Source: Microbacter sp. GSS18 | GTDB lineage: Bacteria; Actinomycetota; Actinomycetes; Actinomycetales; Microbacteriaceae | Length of the DNA stretch: 64,000 bases | Direction of reading: 5' to 3' | NCBI GenBank assembly: GCA_029319145.1 | Contig: CP119753.1 | Location: 1,736,001-1,800,000, forward strand | Part shown: positions 1 to 12,898 of the stretch, one piece after another | Layout: every line of letters starts with the position of its first letter | Position numbering within the stretch: position 1 is the stretch's first letter | Program-made: the position numbers and the translations under genes | Notes under the pieces: model-generated | What the model was told of the DNA's origin: nothing | The model's database searches: none | The model's input: only the letters and a program-made list of their open reading frames with translations

Positions 1-264
1 CACAGCCGCGACGACGAGAATCGTGACGGACACCTGCCCGACCGTCAGCAGCATGCCCCCGGTATCGCCGGCGCAGACCGCGGTCCGGTTGGCGCCCCAC
101 GCATAGGGCGGGTTCTGGCAGACCAGCCGGTTGGCCACGATGCTCAGGGCAACAATCCCAACAGCGGTGAACGCGCCCGTCAGCAGCAGGATCCACCCGA
201 CTCGGGCATGCCTGCGGCGCACGCGCGAACCGGCCCGCAGGTTGTCCGAGATCGGCTCTGCCAT
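1..264 (-). CDS. Small membrane protein, C-terminus outside the window
   Basis: An open frame starts at an ATG complementary to 262-264 and runs off the left edge after 88 codons. The N-terminus is short and basic (RRRHAR around residues 15-21). A hydrophobic segment follows (about residues 25-45, WILLLTGAFTAVGIVALSIVA), then a loop with two cysteines and the start of a second hydrophobic segment (about 69-88). This is an integral membrane protein with the N-terminus probably inside. I do not recognise a family, and the cut prevents a better call. Confidence 0.55.
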   Translation of the reverse strand, partial: MAEPISDNLRAGSRVRRRHARVGWILLLTGAFTAVGIVALSIVANRLVCQNPPYAWGANRTAVCAGDTGGMLLTVGQVSVTILVVAAV

Positions 265-490
265 GGCACCACTCTGTCAGGCGTGGTCGGGCGAGCGCGA
301 ACGAGGGTGGTCAAGCGCACACCGCCGAGACTCCTCGCCAATCCGGTCGCACGGTTTCGCCCGCTGACGCAGGAAGGGAGGCGGCGCTGACGCTGGAGTG
401 GCCGCACGCAAAGCGGGCGTGTTCGGGCACTCGGTGCCAGCGCCGACCCCGGTGCTGGTCTCGACATTGCCCGCGTGCGAGAGTGGGGAC

Positions 491-940
491 ATGGGAGCAG
501 GGCGCGCTTCAGAGCACCGACATGTACGGAGCATCCTGGTCAGCGCACCTGTGGCAGAGGTGTTTGATCACATTTCTGAACCTCGCAACTTCGTCGCCGC
601 CGATCCGGCGAACGTTGAGCTGAAGAATGTCGAGATGAAGGCCGAAGGCAGCGGCTCAACCTGGGAGACGTCCTTCCGGGTTGCGGGCATGCCTGTGCAC
701 GCCCGATGGACGCGTCGGGAGTTCCAGCGGAACAACCGAATCGTCGATCATGCATCGACGGGCATGACGTGGACCTTCGAGACCGCGGCGGAAGGACCCG
801 CTACGCGACTCACGGTGAGCTTCGCCCCTGAAACGAGGTCAGGGGTCATCAACGCGATTCTCGACCGCACCGCCACGAGCGAGGAGCCTCAACTCGAGGC
901 AATGGTTGAGGCCTACCGCGACGCGATCGAGTCGGCGTAG
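491..940 (+). CDS. SRPBCC-fold protein (polyketide cyclase/START-like)
   Basis: The product is 149 residues. It opens with the typical SRPBCC pattern of a first beta strand followed by 'VSAPVAEVFDHISEPRNF', then the strand-rich middle with a WETSFRV..ARWTRREF stretch and a C-terminal helix (EEPQLEAMVEAYRDAIES). Family members bind small hydrophobic ligands in the cavity under the long helix, and many have no known ligand. The ATG at 491 was chosen because an upstream extension of 31 residues has no family-like sequence. It is a single-gene unit, flanked by a minus-strand membrane protein on each side. Its ligand cannot be told from sequence. Confidence 0.7.
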   Translation: MGAGRASEHRHVRSILVSAPVAEVFDHISEPRNFVAADPANVELKNVEMKAEGSGSTWETSFRVAGMPVHARWTRREFQRNNRIVDHASTGMTWTFETAAEGPATRLTVSFAPETRSGVINAILDRTATSEEPQLEAMVEAYRDAIESA

Positions 941-1076
941 AGGCAGATCTAGTGCTACGCGCGCCTGTTGGCCATTGGTCACGCAGGCTCGGATGCCCAG
1001 GTCGTCCGGCATCGGCGTGACCCGCGCGGTAGCGCGTCGTTAGCCGACCCGCCTGGACGAGCATTGGTCGGCCCGA

Positions 1077-1580
1077 CTAGCTGACCTTCCGCCGGGGGCG
1101 CCACCAGGGAACGGGTCGGAGCTCCCTGAGAGCGGCAGCGGCGGACGCCTCGGTGGTCTTCTTCCGTTGCTGGTCGCGAACGCGATCGGGGCCAATCGCC
1201 GCAACTGCGAGACCTGCCACGTACGCGACGCCACCGATGCCAGACACGATCCAGCCAATCCAGAGCGCCACGTCGTCGCCGATTCGCGCCACCGCCATAC
1301 CGACTGTGACTGCGACGAATCCGACTGCGGCTATGCCGAATCCGATGATCGCGAGCTGAGCGCGTCGTCTTCGCGTCAACTCGGCGACAGCCAGTTCGAC
1401 GAAGTAGTGGTCCACCCGGTCCGCGGCGGTCTCCGCTTGATGTTGGTTGCGCGCGTTGTTGAGCACCTTCACCCAGAGGTCGTAGCGAACCGACGCGCTG
1501 AGCTGGTTGGTGATCGTGATGGCTACAGTGGCTAGGGCGGCGACTCCGGCGAGCACCGTGCCGAACACCATCCAGTTCAT
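1077..1580 (-). CDS. Hypothetical membrane protein, three to four membrane segments
   Basis: The product is 167 residues. The first hydrophobic segment is at the N-terminus (VFGTVLAGVAALATVAITI). A charged region of about 50 residues follows, and then two to three segments in the second half (AIIGFGIAAVGFVAVTVGM, ALWIGWIVSGIGGVAYVAGLAVA). The C-terminus is very basic (RVRDQQRKKT and WWRPRRK), so it is probably cytoplasmic. The start at the ATG of MNWMVFG places the first membrane segment at the N-terminus; a longer in-frame start 18 codons upstream would add a polar leader. No family recognised. Confidence 0.55.
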   Translation of the reverse strand: MNWMVFGTVLAGVAALATVAITITNQLSASVRYDLWVKVLNNARNQHQAETAADRVDHYFVELAVAELTRRRRAQLAIIGFGIAAVGFVAVTVGMAVARIGDDVALWIGWIVSGIGGVAYVAGLAVAAIGPDRVRDQQRKKTTEASAAAALRELRPVPWWRPRRKVS

Positions 1581-1660
1581 GCATCCGATTATTGCCGCAC
1601 GGTGCGACCGTCTCAGATCATGCGAATCGTCCACCGCTGACTGCGCGACGGACGGTCGCC

Positions 1661-2542
1661 CTACGCGCGGGGCTTCGGATTGTCGTCCAGGACCTCGCGG
1701 AGTCGGGCGGCGAAGGCTTCGGGTTTGCCCGCGTAACCGAACTCGCCACCCATGAAGCCACCGTGGTGGCTGGGGAATATGGTCGCTTCCTGGCCGAGTT
1801 GTTCAGCGAGGGCGATCGCGGTTCTCCCTGTGTAGACCTTCACGGATTCCTCGCCGACCGCGACCACGATCCGCGTCGGCGCCGACCGCAGGCCGTCGAG
1901 GTCGGGCCGGTAGTGGGTGACGGCCCACGACCGATCGGACAACAGCGGGTCGTCCCGCGTACCGTCGTCCTCCGCGGGCAGGCCGAACGCAGCCGGGTCG
2001 GGCGCCGGCTGGGCGAGGTACTCGTCGGTGATCTCTCCCTCCCACGAGGTCAACGCGATGAAGCCCGCCATTCCCGCGCCCCACCCCTTGTCCTGGTAGA
2101 CCCTGGTGTATGCCTCCCGGGCCCGCTGCACCGCTGCCGCATCCGGCAGCACGCAGTCGATGGGCGGCTCGTGCGCTACGAGAGTCGCCACGTCGTGCGG
2201 GTGGGCGACGACCAAGGCGAGGGCGGTCACCGCACCGCCGCTACTTGCGAGCATGTCCACGGGGCCGGCGCCCAGAGCCTGGATGATCGCGTGGACATCC
2301 TCAGCCTGAACATCGGGCTCATTCGTGACCGCGCCGTCTCTCCGCGTGCTTCTGCCCAGGCCGCGCGGGTCGTAGGTCACGACCGTGCGATCCGCGAACA
2401 GCGGCACCTGGGCCTGGAATCCGCTGGCATCCATCGGCTGGCCGATCATCATCAGCGGCGGTCGGCCGTCCGCGGTGGGCAACGGTCCATGCACGTCATA
2501 GACGAGATCGACCCCGGGCAGCGCGAGAGTTCGTTCGGTCAC
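1661..2542 (-). CDS. Alpha/beta hydrolase
   Basis: A 293-residue alpha/beta-hydrolase fold protein. The oxyanion region is the MIGQPMDASGFQ loop (about residues 32-43). The conserved strand-turn TVVTYDPRGLGRS (about 53-65) follows, then the nucleophile elbow ASSGGA with Ser101, and the catalytic histidine in SHHGGFM (His259/260). An acidic residue before the last strand would complete the triad. This pattern is common in actinobacterial hydrolases of unknown substrate; bromoperoxidase-like, epoxide-hydrolase-like and ester-hydrolysing enzymes share it. It has no operon partner: the next minus-strand gene upstream begins about 250 bases away. The substrate is unknown. Confidence 0.8.
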   Translation of the reverse strand: MTERTLALPGVDLVYDVHGPLPTADGRPPLMMIGQPMDASGFQAQVPLFADRTVVTYDPRGLGRSTRRDGAVTNEPDVQAEDVHAIIQALGAGPVDMLASSGGAVTALALVVAHPHDVATLVAHEPPIDCVLPDAAAVQRAREAYTRVYQDKGWGAGMAGFIALTSWEGEITDEYLAQPAPDPAAFGLPAEDDGTRDDPLLSDRSWAVTHYRPDLDGLRSAPTRIVVAVGEESVKVYTGRTAIALAEQLGQEATIFPSHHGGFMGGEFGYAGKPEAFAARLREVLDDNPKPRA

Positions 2543-2789
2543 CGGTGGCTCCGTTCCTCTGCCTTGACGACTTCACCGTACGACGCCAGACCCGGACTCG
2601 GCCAGGGAGCACTGGATCAGCGGCTCGACGCCGGCGCGACGCCGAGCTTGAGCGACCGGTGCCCGGTCGGCGAGCGAACGCATCAGGGAGTGGAACCGCG
2701 TGCGTTCGCCTGCACTCGCGTCATCCTGCGGCGTCGAGACCCGCCCGCGCGCATGGCATCCCGCGAGCGTTCGCCTGGCTCAGTCCGAT

Positions 2790-3029
2790 CTACGGCAGCA
2801 GGTCGAGCATCTGCGGCCTGGCCTTCATGGCGTGGATCACCAGCTCGTTGCCGCTGTCGAAGACCAGCACCACCAGCTCAAGCAGCCGTCCTTGCCTGTC
2901 GAACCCGAGCCGAAGCTGGCGCGCTGGCGAGTCGCCATCGAGATCGTCGACCCACAGCGACCATGACGCAGCCTGGATGATGTCTTCGGGCGCGATGCCG
3001 TGCTTGAGCGCAGAGTCGTGGACCTTCAC
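2790..3029 (-). CDS. BrnT-like toxin of a type II toxin-antitoxin pair
   Basis: A 79-residue protein with the BrnT-like layout. It has an N-terminal 'KHGI..EDI' helix, a central acidic loop (DDLDGD) and a beta sheet RQLRLGFDRQGRLLELVV, ending in a GNELVIHAMKARP strand. BrnT toxins are RelE-fold ribonucleases. Here the usual leading 'W D ... K' start is shortened, so nuclease activity is not certain. Its start codon overlaps the stop of the upstream ribbon-helix-helix gene by four bases, so antitoxin and toxin are translationally coupled. The antitoxin-first order and size support the call; a non-toxic relative remains possible. Confidence 0.65.
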   Translation of the reverse strand: MKVHDSALKHGIAPEDIIQAASWSLWVDDLDGDSPARQLRLGFDRQGRLLELVVLVFDSGNELVIHAMKARPQMLDLLP

Positions 3030-3289
3030 GCCGCGTACGCAGCGATCGCTTCGCGAATGAGCTCCGAGCGGGTCTTGTGCTCGCGCGCAGCGCGAGCGTC
3101 GAGAGCGGCCAGTTCCTCGGACGTGAGCCGGAGCGCGACCACCTGCGCGGGCTCAGCCCCGCGCCCGGGACGTCCCCGTCCACGCCGCTTGAGGGTCGCT
3201 ACGTCGATGCCGGCCTCGGCCTCCTCCGCCCACGCCGCGATCTGCTCCTCCGTCACCGGAACGCCGTTGATCGTCTCGTCACCACCCAT
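3026..3289 (-). CDS. Ribbon-helix-helix (CopG-type) antitoxin
   Basis: An 87-residue protein. The C-terminal half is a clear ribbon-helix-helix DNA-binding domain: strand AQVVALRLTSEELAALD, then helix ARAAREHKTRSELIREAIAAY. The N-terminal part (TEEQIAAWAEEAEAGIDV) is the acidic helix often seen in antitoxins of this group, joined by a basic KRRGRGRPGRG linker. It lies directly upstream of, and overlaps by four bases, the BrnT-like toxin gene. Such antitoxins bind as dimers to the promoter of their own operon and neutralise the toxin by direct contact. The operator is expected between this gene and the divergent gene at 3383. Confidence 0.75.
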   Translation of the reverse strand: MGGDETINGVPVTEEQIAAWAEEAEAGIDVATLKRRGRGRPGRGAEPAQVVALRLTSEELAALDARAAREHKTRSELIREAIAAYAA

Positions 3290-3382
3290 GGCGGCATCGT
3301 ATTACGAAATTGAAGACCGGTCTACGGCCGACCGAAGCCGGGTGGTTGGACGCGCACCGAGGGACGCCTAGATAATGCACTC

Positions 3383-3871
3383 GTGGATGCCCCCGCCTAT
3401 CTCGAATCGATCCGTGGTCGCGTGCTCGACTTGGGAGCGGGGCGAGCAGCGATCGTCGCCCTCGCGTGCGCCCAGCGGCTGGCCAACACGACGCACACAT
3501 ACGATCGGATGGTCACTGCGGCACTCGCGGCCGGCTGGAACAGAACCACAAGTGTTTCGGAGTTGCGCTCACACGCCGACGATCTCGAGCGGCGTCCCGA
3601 CGCCGATGACAACGTCATTGCCGCCGCGGCCTACGCCGTACGCGCGCTAAACGGCTCGCTTGAGCACGCATGGTGGTCGGTGTCCCGCCTGATCGACTCC
3701 GCCTTCGGGCTGGCCGAGTACGACGCCAATTCGACGGCCTTTCGCCCTCTCGGAGAGGATGCGCTGCAGCCCGGAGTCCGACTCGAACTCGACTGGCTGG
3801 ATGCGACGCTGCAAGTTGGAGCAACGGAAACCGAGCCAGCTAAGCTCGCCGATCGACTTCGCGCGAGCTGA
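3383..3871 (+). CDS. Hypothetical protein, helical, unknown function
   Basis: A 162-residue, mostly helical soluble protein starting at GTG (MDAPAYLESIRGRVLDL). It has no signal peptide or membrane segment. Visible features are a helix rich in alanine (RAAIVALACAQRLAN), a DDLERRPDADDNVIAAAAYAVRAL stretch with a conserved look, and a tryptophan pair (HAWWSVSRLID). The size, helical make-up and lone position beside a toxin-antitoxin pair in an apparent island would suit an immunity-type protein, but nothing in the sequence proves that. No family recognised. Confidence 0.55.
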   Translation: MDAPAYLESIRGRVLDLGAGRAAIVALACAQRLANTTHTYDRMVTAALAAGWNRTTSVSELRSHADDLERRPDADDNVIAAAAYAVRALNGSLEHAWWSVSRLIDSAFGLAEYDANSTAFRPLGEDALQPGVRLELDWLDATLQVGATETEPAKLADRLRAS

Positions 3872-3890
3872 TCGTCCGGAAGCCGGTCGC

Positions 3891-4343
3891 CTAACGGCCG
3901 CCCCGAGCGCTGTGCGACTCACCCCGATCTGTACCGTAGCCAGCGAGAGTGAGAACGCTGCGGAGTCCCGCGGGTGTGCCAGGCCAATGCCGTTCGATGG
4001 CATCCATACCGGCATGCCGGATCGCGAATCGCAGAACGATCGCGACGATGATCGCGTCATCGGCGTAGCCGAGCACTGGAATGAAGTCGGGCACGAGATC
4101 GATCGGCATCAGCAGATAACCAAGCAGACCGATCAGCCACCAACGGGTCGCGCGCGGAACTGTCGGGTCGCTGGCCAGGCGCTTCACCAGACGGATGACG
4201 TCGGGTACCAGTCGCAGGATCGATCGCCAGTCGACGTCGGAGCCGGCCCGTCGTTGCTGTATCCACAGCACGACCAGCAGCGCGACCCAGAGCAGAACAA
4301 TCCCCCCGACAATCCCGAGGACGATGATCAACCAATCCGCCAT
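3891..4343 (-). CDS. YkvA-like DUF1232 membrane protein
   Basis: A 150-residue protein. One N-terminal membrane segment (ADWLIIVLGIVGGIVLLWVALLVVLW, about residues 2-27) is followed by a cytoplasmic linker. The DUF1232 signature comes next: PRATRWWLIGLLGYLLMPIDLVPDFIPVLGYADDAIIV (about 77-115), containing the diagnostic 'PIDLVPDFIPVLGYxDD' core. Function of the family is not established; members are small membrane-associated proteins. The ATG of MADWLII was preferred over an upstream ATG because it puts the membrane helix at the N-terminus. Confidence 0.8.
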   Translation of the reverse strand: MADWLIIVLGIVGGIVLLWVALLVVLWIQQRRAGSDVDWRSILRLVPDVIRLVKRLASDPTVPRATRWWLIGLLGYLLMPIDLVPDFIPVLGYADDAIIVAIVLRFAIRHAGMDAIERHWPGTPAGLRSVLTLAGYGTDRGESHSARGGR

Positions 4344-5140
4344 CCGGATTCCCACCTTCTGATAGCGCGCCAACCAATCCAACCCCACGCGCGCGGCACA
4401 CCCAACTCCCGCGGCTACCTCGATCCGGCGGAGGCGTTGGACCGGGGTCGGCTACCGGACGGACCCGACTCGCTGGAGTCAGCACGCCTCGCTATCCGCG
4501 GACTTGAGTCGATTGACCCGCGCGTGGATGCGAACGCTCGGGGTTGGTCGTGCGCGCCGCGGATCGCAGCTCATACGCTCGTCGCGACGATCGACTCGGC
4601 ACGACGGCAAACACAACTTCCAGTTCTCCTCGGGTCCGCATGAGCGGGAACGCCCGCCAGTCGGCATCCGACCCGCGAGCAACCGGAATGACAACCACAG
4701 CACCATAGGGTCGCGCCGGATTGAGGTCCGTCGCAGAACCGTCAACGAAGGCCGACCCTGCATGGCTTGCATTCCCCGCGCGCGCCTTTGCACGCGCACC
4801 GAGCGCCGGCATGGGACCCGTCGCTTCGCCACCTTCGTGAGTAGGAACGTCACCTGCGAGTCCGCTCGAGCACCAATGTCGTCGACTACCTGTAGGTCCT
4901 GGCTCTCGAGTCGGCCTCCATCGATGAACGCCGGCATCCGACGCCGACGCCGGCGAGTTCGGACAATACATGGTGACGGCAGCCGCCACGGGCAGCCGCA
5001 CGAGAGGCGGCTCGAGCGTGGCAACAAAATGGCAACATCTGGGCCGGAATGAGCCAGATCGGGGCACGACCAGCGGAACGAGAAACACCGGAATTCCGCG
5101 GGTTCCTCGACTCCCCCGCTCCCCAACCGGGCCCGGACGA
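4344..5140. other. Gene-poor stretch next to the attachment site
   Basis: About 800 bases without a convincing gene. Open frames exist on both strands but are arginine-rich and lack domain-like sequence, as expected of high-GC noise. A minus-strand frame over 4500-4800 has a few strand-like stretches (GAVVVIPVARGSDADW, GELEVVFAVVPSRSS) and may be the eroded remains of a gene. No integrase motif (the R..HxxR..Y pattern of tyrosine recombinases) was found on either strand. Confidence 0.5.
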
Positions 5141-5185
5141 GGTTTCCGGTACCAAAGGTCGCAGGTTCGATTCCTGTCGGGGGCA
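5141..5185 (+). mobile_element. 3' half of tRNA-Arg(CCG), attachment-site remnant
   Basis: The bases fold as the 3' half of a tRNA. They give an anticodon loop TTCCGGT (5144-5150) with anticodon CCG, a 3' anticodon stem ACCAA, a variable loop AGGTC, a T arm GCAGG-TTCGATT-CCTGT (5161-5177), an acceptor 3' strand CGGGGGC (5178-5184) and discriminator A. The matching 5' acceptor strand GCCCCCG, the D arm and two bases of the 5' anticodon stem are absent. Upstream bases diverge at about 5140. This is how the displaced 3' end looks after site-specific integration into a tRNA gene, so it marks a core/island boundary. No CCA is encoded. Confidence 0.8.
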
Positions 5186-5383
5186 CAAGTATGAATCCCT
5201 TCTGATCGGGGATGTTCCCAGAGCTTTTGATCGACCTCTCCCCGACGGGCGCTGCTCCGCGACGCCGGCACCCACACCCGCCGCCGAAGCAGGGACGGGC
5301 GACATGGAGGACGACGAGCGGCGGGTCCGGCGCCGAGACATGAATCTCGCAGGAGCGCGGTTGCCGCGTTGCGCCGGTGCAGC

Positions 5384-5415
5384 ATCCGGAACATACATGT
5401 ACTAGCGTTCCGGAT
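5384..5415. promoter_or_regulatory. Operator: perfect 9-bp inverted repeat upstream of the ROK gene
   Basis: ATCCGGAAC (5384-5392) and GTTCCGGAT (5407-5415) are exact reverse complements separated by 14 bases. The spacer itself contains the palindrome TACATGTA (5394-5401). The element ends 29 bases before the ATG of the ROK gene, where a repressor would block transcription. No dedicated regulator gene is adjacent, so the binding protein is unknown. Confidence 0.6.
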
Positions 5416-5444
5416 CGATCCGGTTCACGCAGGCAGGAAGCTCA

Positions 5445-6380
5445 ATGGAGACGCTCTCGCTCGCCGTAGACCTCGGCGGCACCAAGGTCGAGGCGGCGCT
5501 GGTCGCCGACGATGGCACCATCGTCGCGCAATCGCGCCATCGCGCTCCGACGGGACCGTCGGCAGGCGCCGACATCGTCGATGCCGCCGTGCGCGAGGTC
5601 GTCGAGGCGGCCCTCGCGGCGGCCGCCTCCGGTGCGAGCATCGCGGCGGTGGGCATCGGCAGCGCCGGCCCGATCGACCGGCACGCCGGCACGGTCTCGC
5701 CGCTGAATCTCCCCCTCGACGGATTCCCCTTGGTCGATTCCGTGCGCGCAGCCCTGAGAGACGACGTGCCCGTGCGCCTGGCCCTCGACGGCACATGCAT
5801 CGCACTCGCCGAGGCTCGCTTCGGCGCGGCGAAGGACACCGCGGACAGCGTGTCCATGGTCGTGTCCACGGGCGTCGGGGGTGGCATCATCCTGGACGGC
5901 AGATCCGTCCAGGGAGGCTCGGGAAACGCAGGTCATGTCGGACAGCTGCGCCTGTCGTCGCGCGCACCGCGCGGCGGGGCCCGCGACGGAACGCTCGAGG
6001 AGATCGCGTCGGGACCGGCATCGGTGGCCTGGGCCCGCGATCAGGGCTGGGCCGGGACGTCGGGCGAGGACCTCGCCCGAGACGCAGCTGCGGGGCACCC
6101 TGTCGCCCGGGCTGCCATCGAGCGGTCTGCCGAGGCTGTCGGACAGGCCGTCGCGGGCATGCTCGCTCTGCTCGACATCCCGCGATTCGTCATCGGCGGC
6201 GGCTTCTCATTCGTCGCACCCGACTATGTCGCGCTCGTCGAAGCAGCCGCACACGCTGCGGCGGTGCTTCCGCGCGGGCACGAGGTTCGGGTGCTGCGGG
6301 CAGGCCTGGGCGGCGATGCACCTCTCATCGGTGCCGCATGTCTTGCTCAGGATGCACGCGCGGCAGGACCGCGCGACTAG
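5445..6380 (+). CDS. ROK-family sugar kinase
   Basis: A 311-residue ROK protein without an N-terminal helix-turn-helix, so a kinase type rather than a repressor. The phosphate-1 loop is DLGGTK (residues 9-14), and the adenosine/phosphate-2 motif STGVGGGI lies near residue 146. The GNAGHVGQ stretch corresponds to the ROK 'GxxGH' zinc/sugar motif. The cysteine cluster CxCGxxGCxE that usually binds zinc is replaced by RAPRGGARDGTLE, so this enzyme should not hold the structural zinc. ROK kinases phosphorylate hexoses or N-acetylhexosamines with ATP; the substrate here is not determinable. A good ribosome-binding site (AGGAAG) precedes the ATG. It is convergent with the MFS gene downstream. Confidence 0.85.
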   Translation: METLSLAVDLGGTKVEAALVADDGTIVAQSRHRAPTGPSAGADIVDAAVREVVEAALAAAASGASIAAVGIGSAGPIDRHAGTVSPLNLPLDGFPLVDSVRAALRDDVPVRLALDGTCIALAEARFGAAKDTADSVSMVVSTGVGGGIILDGRSVQGGSGNAGHVGQLRLSSRAPRGGARDGTLEEIASGPASVAWARDQGWAGTSGEDLARDAAAGHPVARAAIERSAEAVGQAVAGMLALLDIPRFVIGGGFSFVAPDYVALVEAAAHAAAVLPRGHEVRVLRAGLGGDAPLIGAACLAQDARAAGPRD

Positions 6381-6503
6381 CGGATCCGAGACCCTGTCAG
6401 CCAAACCGACGATGGACAGGTGATCGAGCTCGACACCCGCCGCGTGCAGCATGCGCGTGACGTCGTGGTCCGTGTGAGGCAACATCTGTCACCCGATTGC
6501 CAC

Positions 6504-12060
<5,557 letters not shown>

Positions 12061-12105
12061 CGTCGATCCATCCGTGTGCTGAACGAGCACGAGCCTAACA
12101 CCAAT

Positions 12106-12123
12106 TTCGCAATCCATTGCAGT
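12106..12123. promoter_or_regulatory. Operator in the GH1/TetR divergent promoter
   Basis: TTCGCAATCCATTGCAGT contains a perfect GCAAT-CC-ATTGC palindrome (12109-12120). It lies between the divergent GH1 start (12060) and the TetR start (12144), so one bound dimer could control both. A related element, TTCGTAACCAGTTGCGAA, precedes the GH78-GH43 operon at 12781. The likely binder is the adjacent TetR protein. Confidence 0.6.
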
Positions 12124-12143
12124 TTTCAAAAGGAGCGGCATTC

Positions 12144-12767
12144 ATGAAGCGAGGCACCGAGCGCGGTCCGTACGCCAAGACGGCGGACGTGCGGCGGAAG
12201 ATCGTCGAGGCGTGCATGGAGGCGTTCGCGGCCGCCGGCTTCCAGGCCACGACGATGGCCGAGGTCGCACGCCGGGCCGGCATCAGCCACAACGGGCTGC
12301 TCCACCACTTCCCGACGAAGGAGGACCTGCTCCTCGCTGTCATCGAGCGTCGCGACGCCCAGGTGGCGGCGACGCTGGCGGGCGCCGACGCACCCGACGC
12401 CGAGGGCGATCCCCGGGAGATCCTCGCCAGCTCGATCCGCGCGACGGCGCCCGAGACGTCGTCCGTCGCCGACCTCGAACTGGATGCCGTCCTCTCGGGA
12501 GAGGCCTCGGTGGCCGAGCATCCGGCGCATGCCGCGATCGCGGAGCGCTACGAAGGCATCCGCCACTTCTACGCACGCCTTCTGGGTCAGCTGAGCGACC
12601 AGGACCGCCTGCTCATCACCGGGAGCGACCCGGACATGCTGGCGACGATGCTCCTCGCCCTCGCCGAGGGCCTGCGGCAGCAGTGGCTGTTCGACAAGGA
12701 CGGCGTCGATGTCGCCGCTTCCATGGACCTCTTCTTCGACCTGGTCGTGAAGGGCGAATCGTCCTGA
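12144..12767 (+). CDS. TetR-family transcriptional regulator
   Basis: A 207-residue TetR/AcrR protein. The N-terminal helix-turn-helix reads RRKIVEACMEAFAAAGFQATTMAEVARRAGISHNGLLHHFPTKEDLLLAVI (about residues 16-67). It is followed by a helical ligand domain of normal size with a typical C-terminal DMLATMLLALAEGLRQQW helix. Start: ATG with AGGAG ten bases upstream. It is divergent from the GH1-GH2-MFS operon and co-directional with GH78-GH43, and matching palindromes occur in both promoters. It probably represses these glycosidase operons until a sugar or glycoside binds. Regulators of this subtype next to glycosidases are common in Microbacteriaceae. Confidence 0.85.
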   Translation: MKRGTERGPYAKTADVRRKIVEACMEAFAAAGFQATTMAEVARRAGISHNGLLHHFPTKEDLLLAVIERRDAQVAATLAGADAPDAEGDPREILASSIRATAPETSSVADLELDAVLSGEASVAEHPAHAAIAERYEGIRHFYARLLGQLSDQDRLLITGSDPDMLATMLLALAEGLRQQWLFDKDGVDVAASMDLFFDLVVKGESS

Positions 12768-12780
12768 GCGGTTCCTGAAA

Positions 12781-12798
12781 TTCGTAACCAGTTGCGAA
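12781..12798. promoter_or_regulatory. Operator upstream of the GH78-GH43 operon
   Basis: TTCGTAAC-CA-GTTGCGAA is an 18-bp palindrome with one mismatch. It resembles the element at 12106 in the GH1/TetR promoter. It starts 13 bases after the TetR stop and about 100 bases before the GH78 start, suiting control of the GH78-GH43 operon by the same TetR protein. Confidence 0.55.
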
Positions 12799-12898
12799 AT
12801 TCGCGCTTCGGTGCTTCACTGGTGACGGGAATCGCGCTGCTCGCCTGCACGCGACGGTGACAGAACCCCCCCACGATGGCGCGGATGGAGACCCGACG

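Larger units (their letters stand above)
1..5185. mobile_element. Right end of a putative tRNA-Arg-integrated genomic island
   Basis: The stretch ends in an orphan 3' half of a tRNA-Arg(CCG) gene. That is what remains at the far end of an element integrated into the 3' part of a tRNA. The content fits an island: short unrelated genes, a toxin-antitoxin pair, a long gene-poor stretch next to the attachment site, and by eye a lower GC than the sugar genes that follow. No integrase is visible, so it would lie left of the window or have been lost. The extent is inferred; only the right boundary is seen. Confidence 0.5.

Noticed and set aside
4344..5140. Phage-type integrase next to the attachment site
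   Set aside because: No frame carries the tyrosine- or serine-recombinase catalytic pattern, so no integrase is called here.
5206..5245. TCGGGGA...TCCCCGA as terminator of the former tRNA gene
   Set aside because: Seven-base arms with a 26-base loop make a weak hairpin; not supported enough to annotate.
4479..5398. Open frames over the tRNA remnant with 'CPRQESNLRP' and 'DRNRTCDL' sequences
   Set aside because: These peptides are the well-known mistranslation of a tRNA 3' half read from the opposite strand; the bases fold as a tRNA-Arg fragment.
6207..6485. Minus-strand frame just past the ROK gene with a protein-like start (MLPHTDHDVTRMLHAAG)
   Set aside because: Most of it is antisense to the ROK 3' end, which has strong coding evidence. 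The possibly real first 35 residues could be the eroded end of another gene but match no family.
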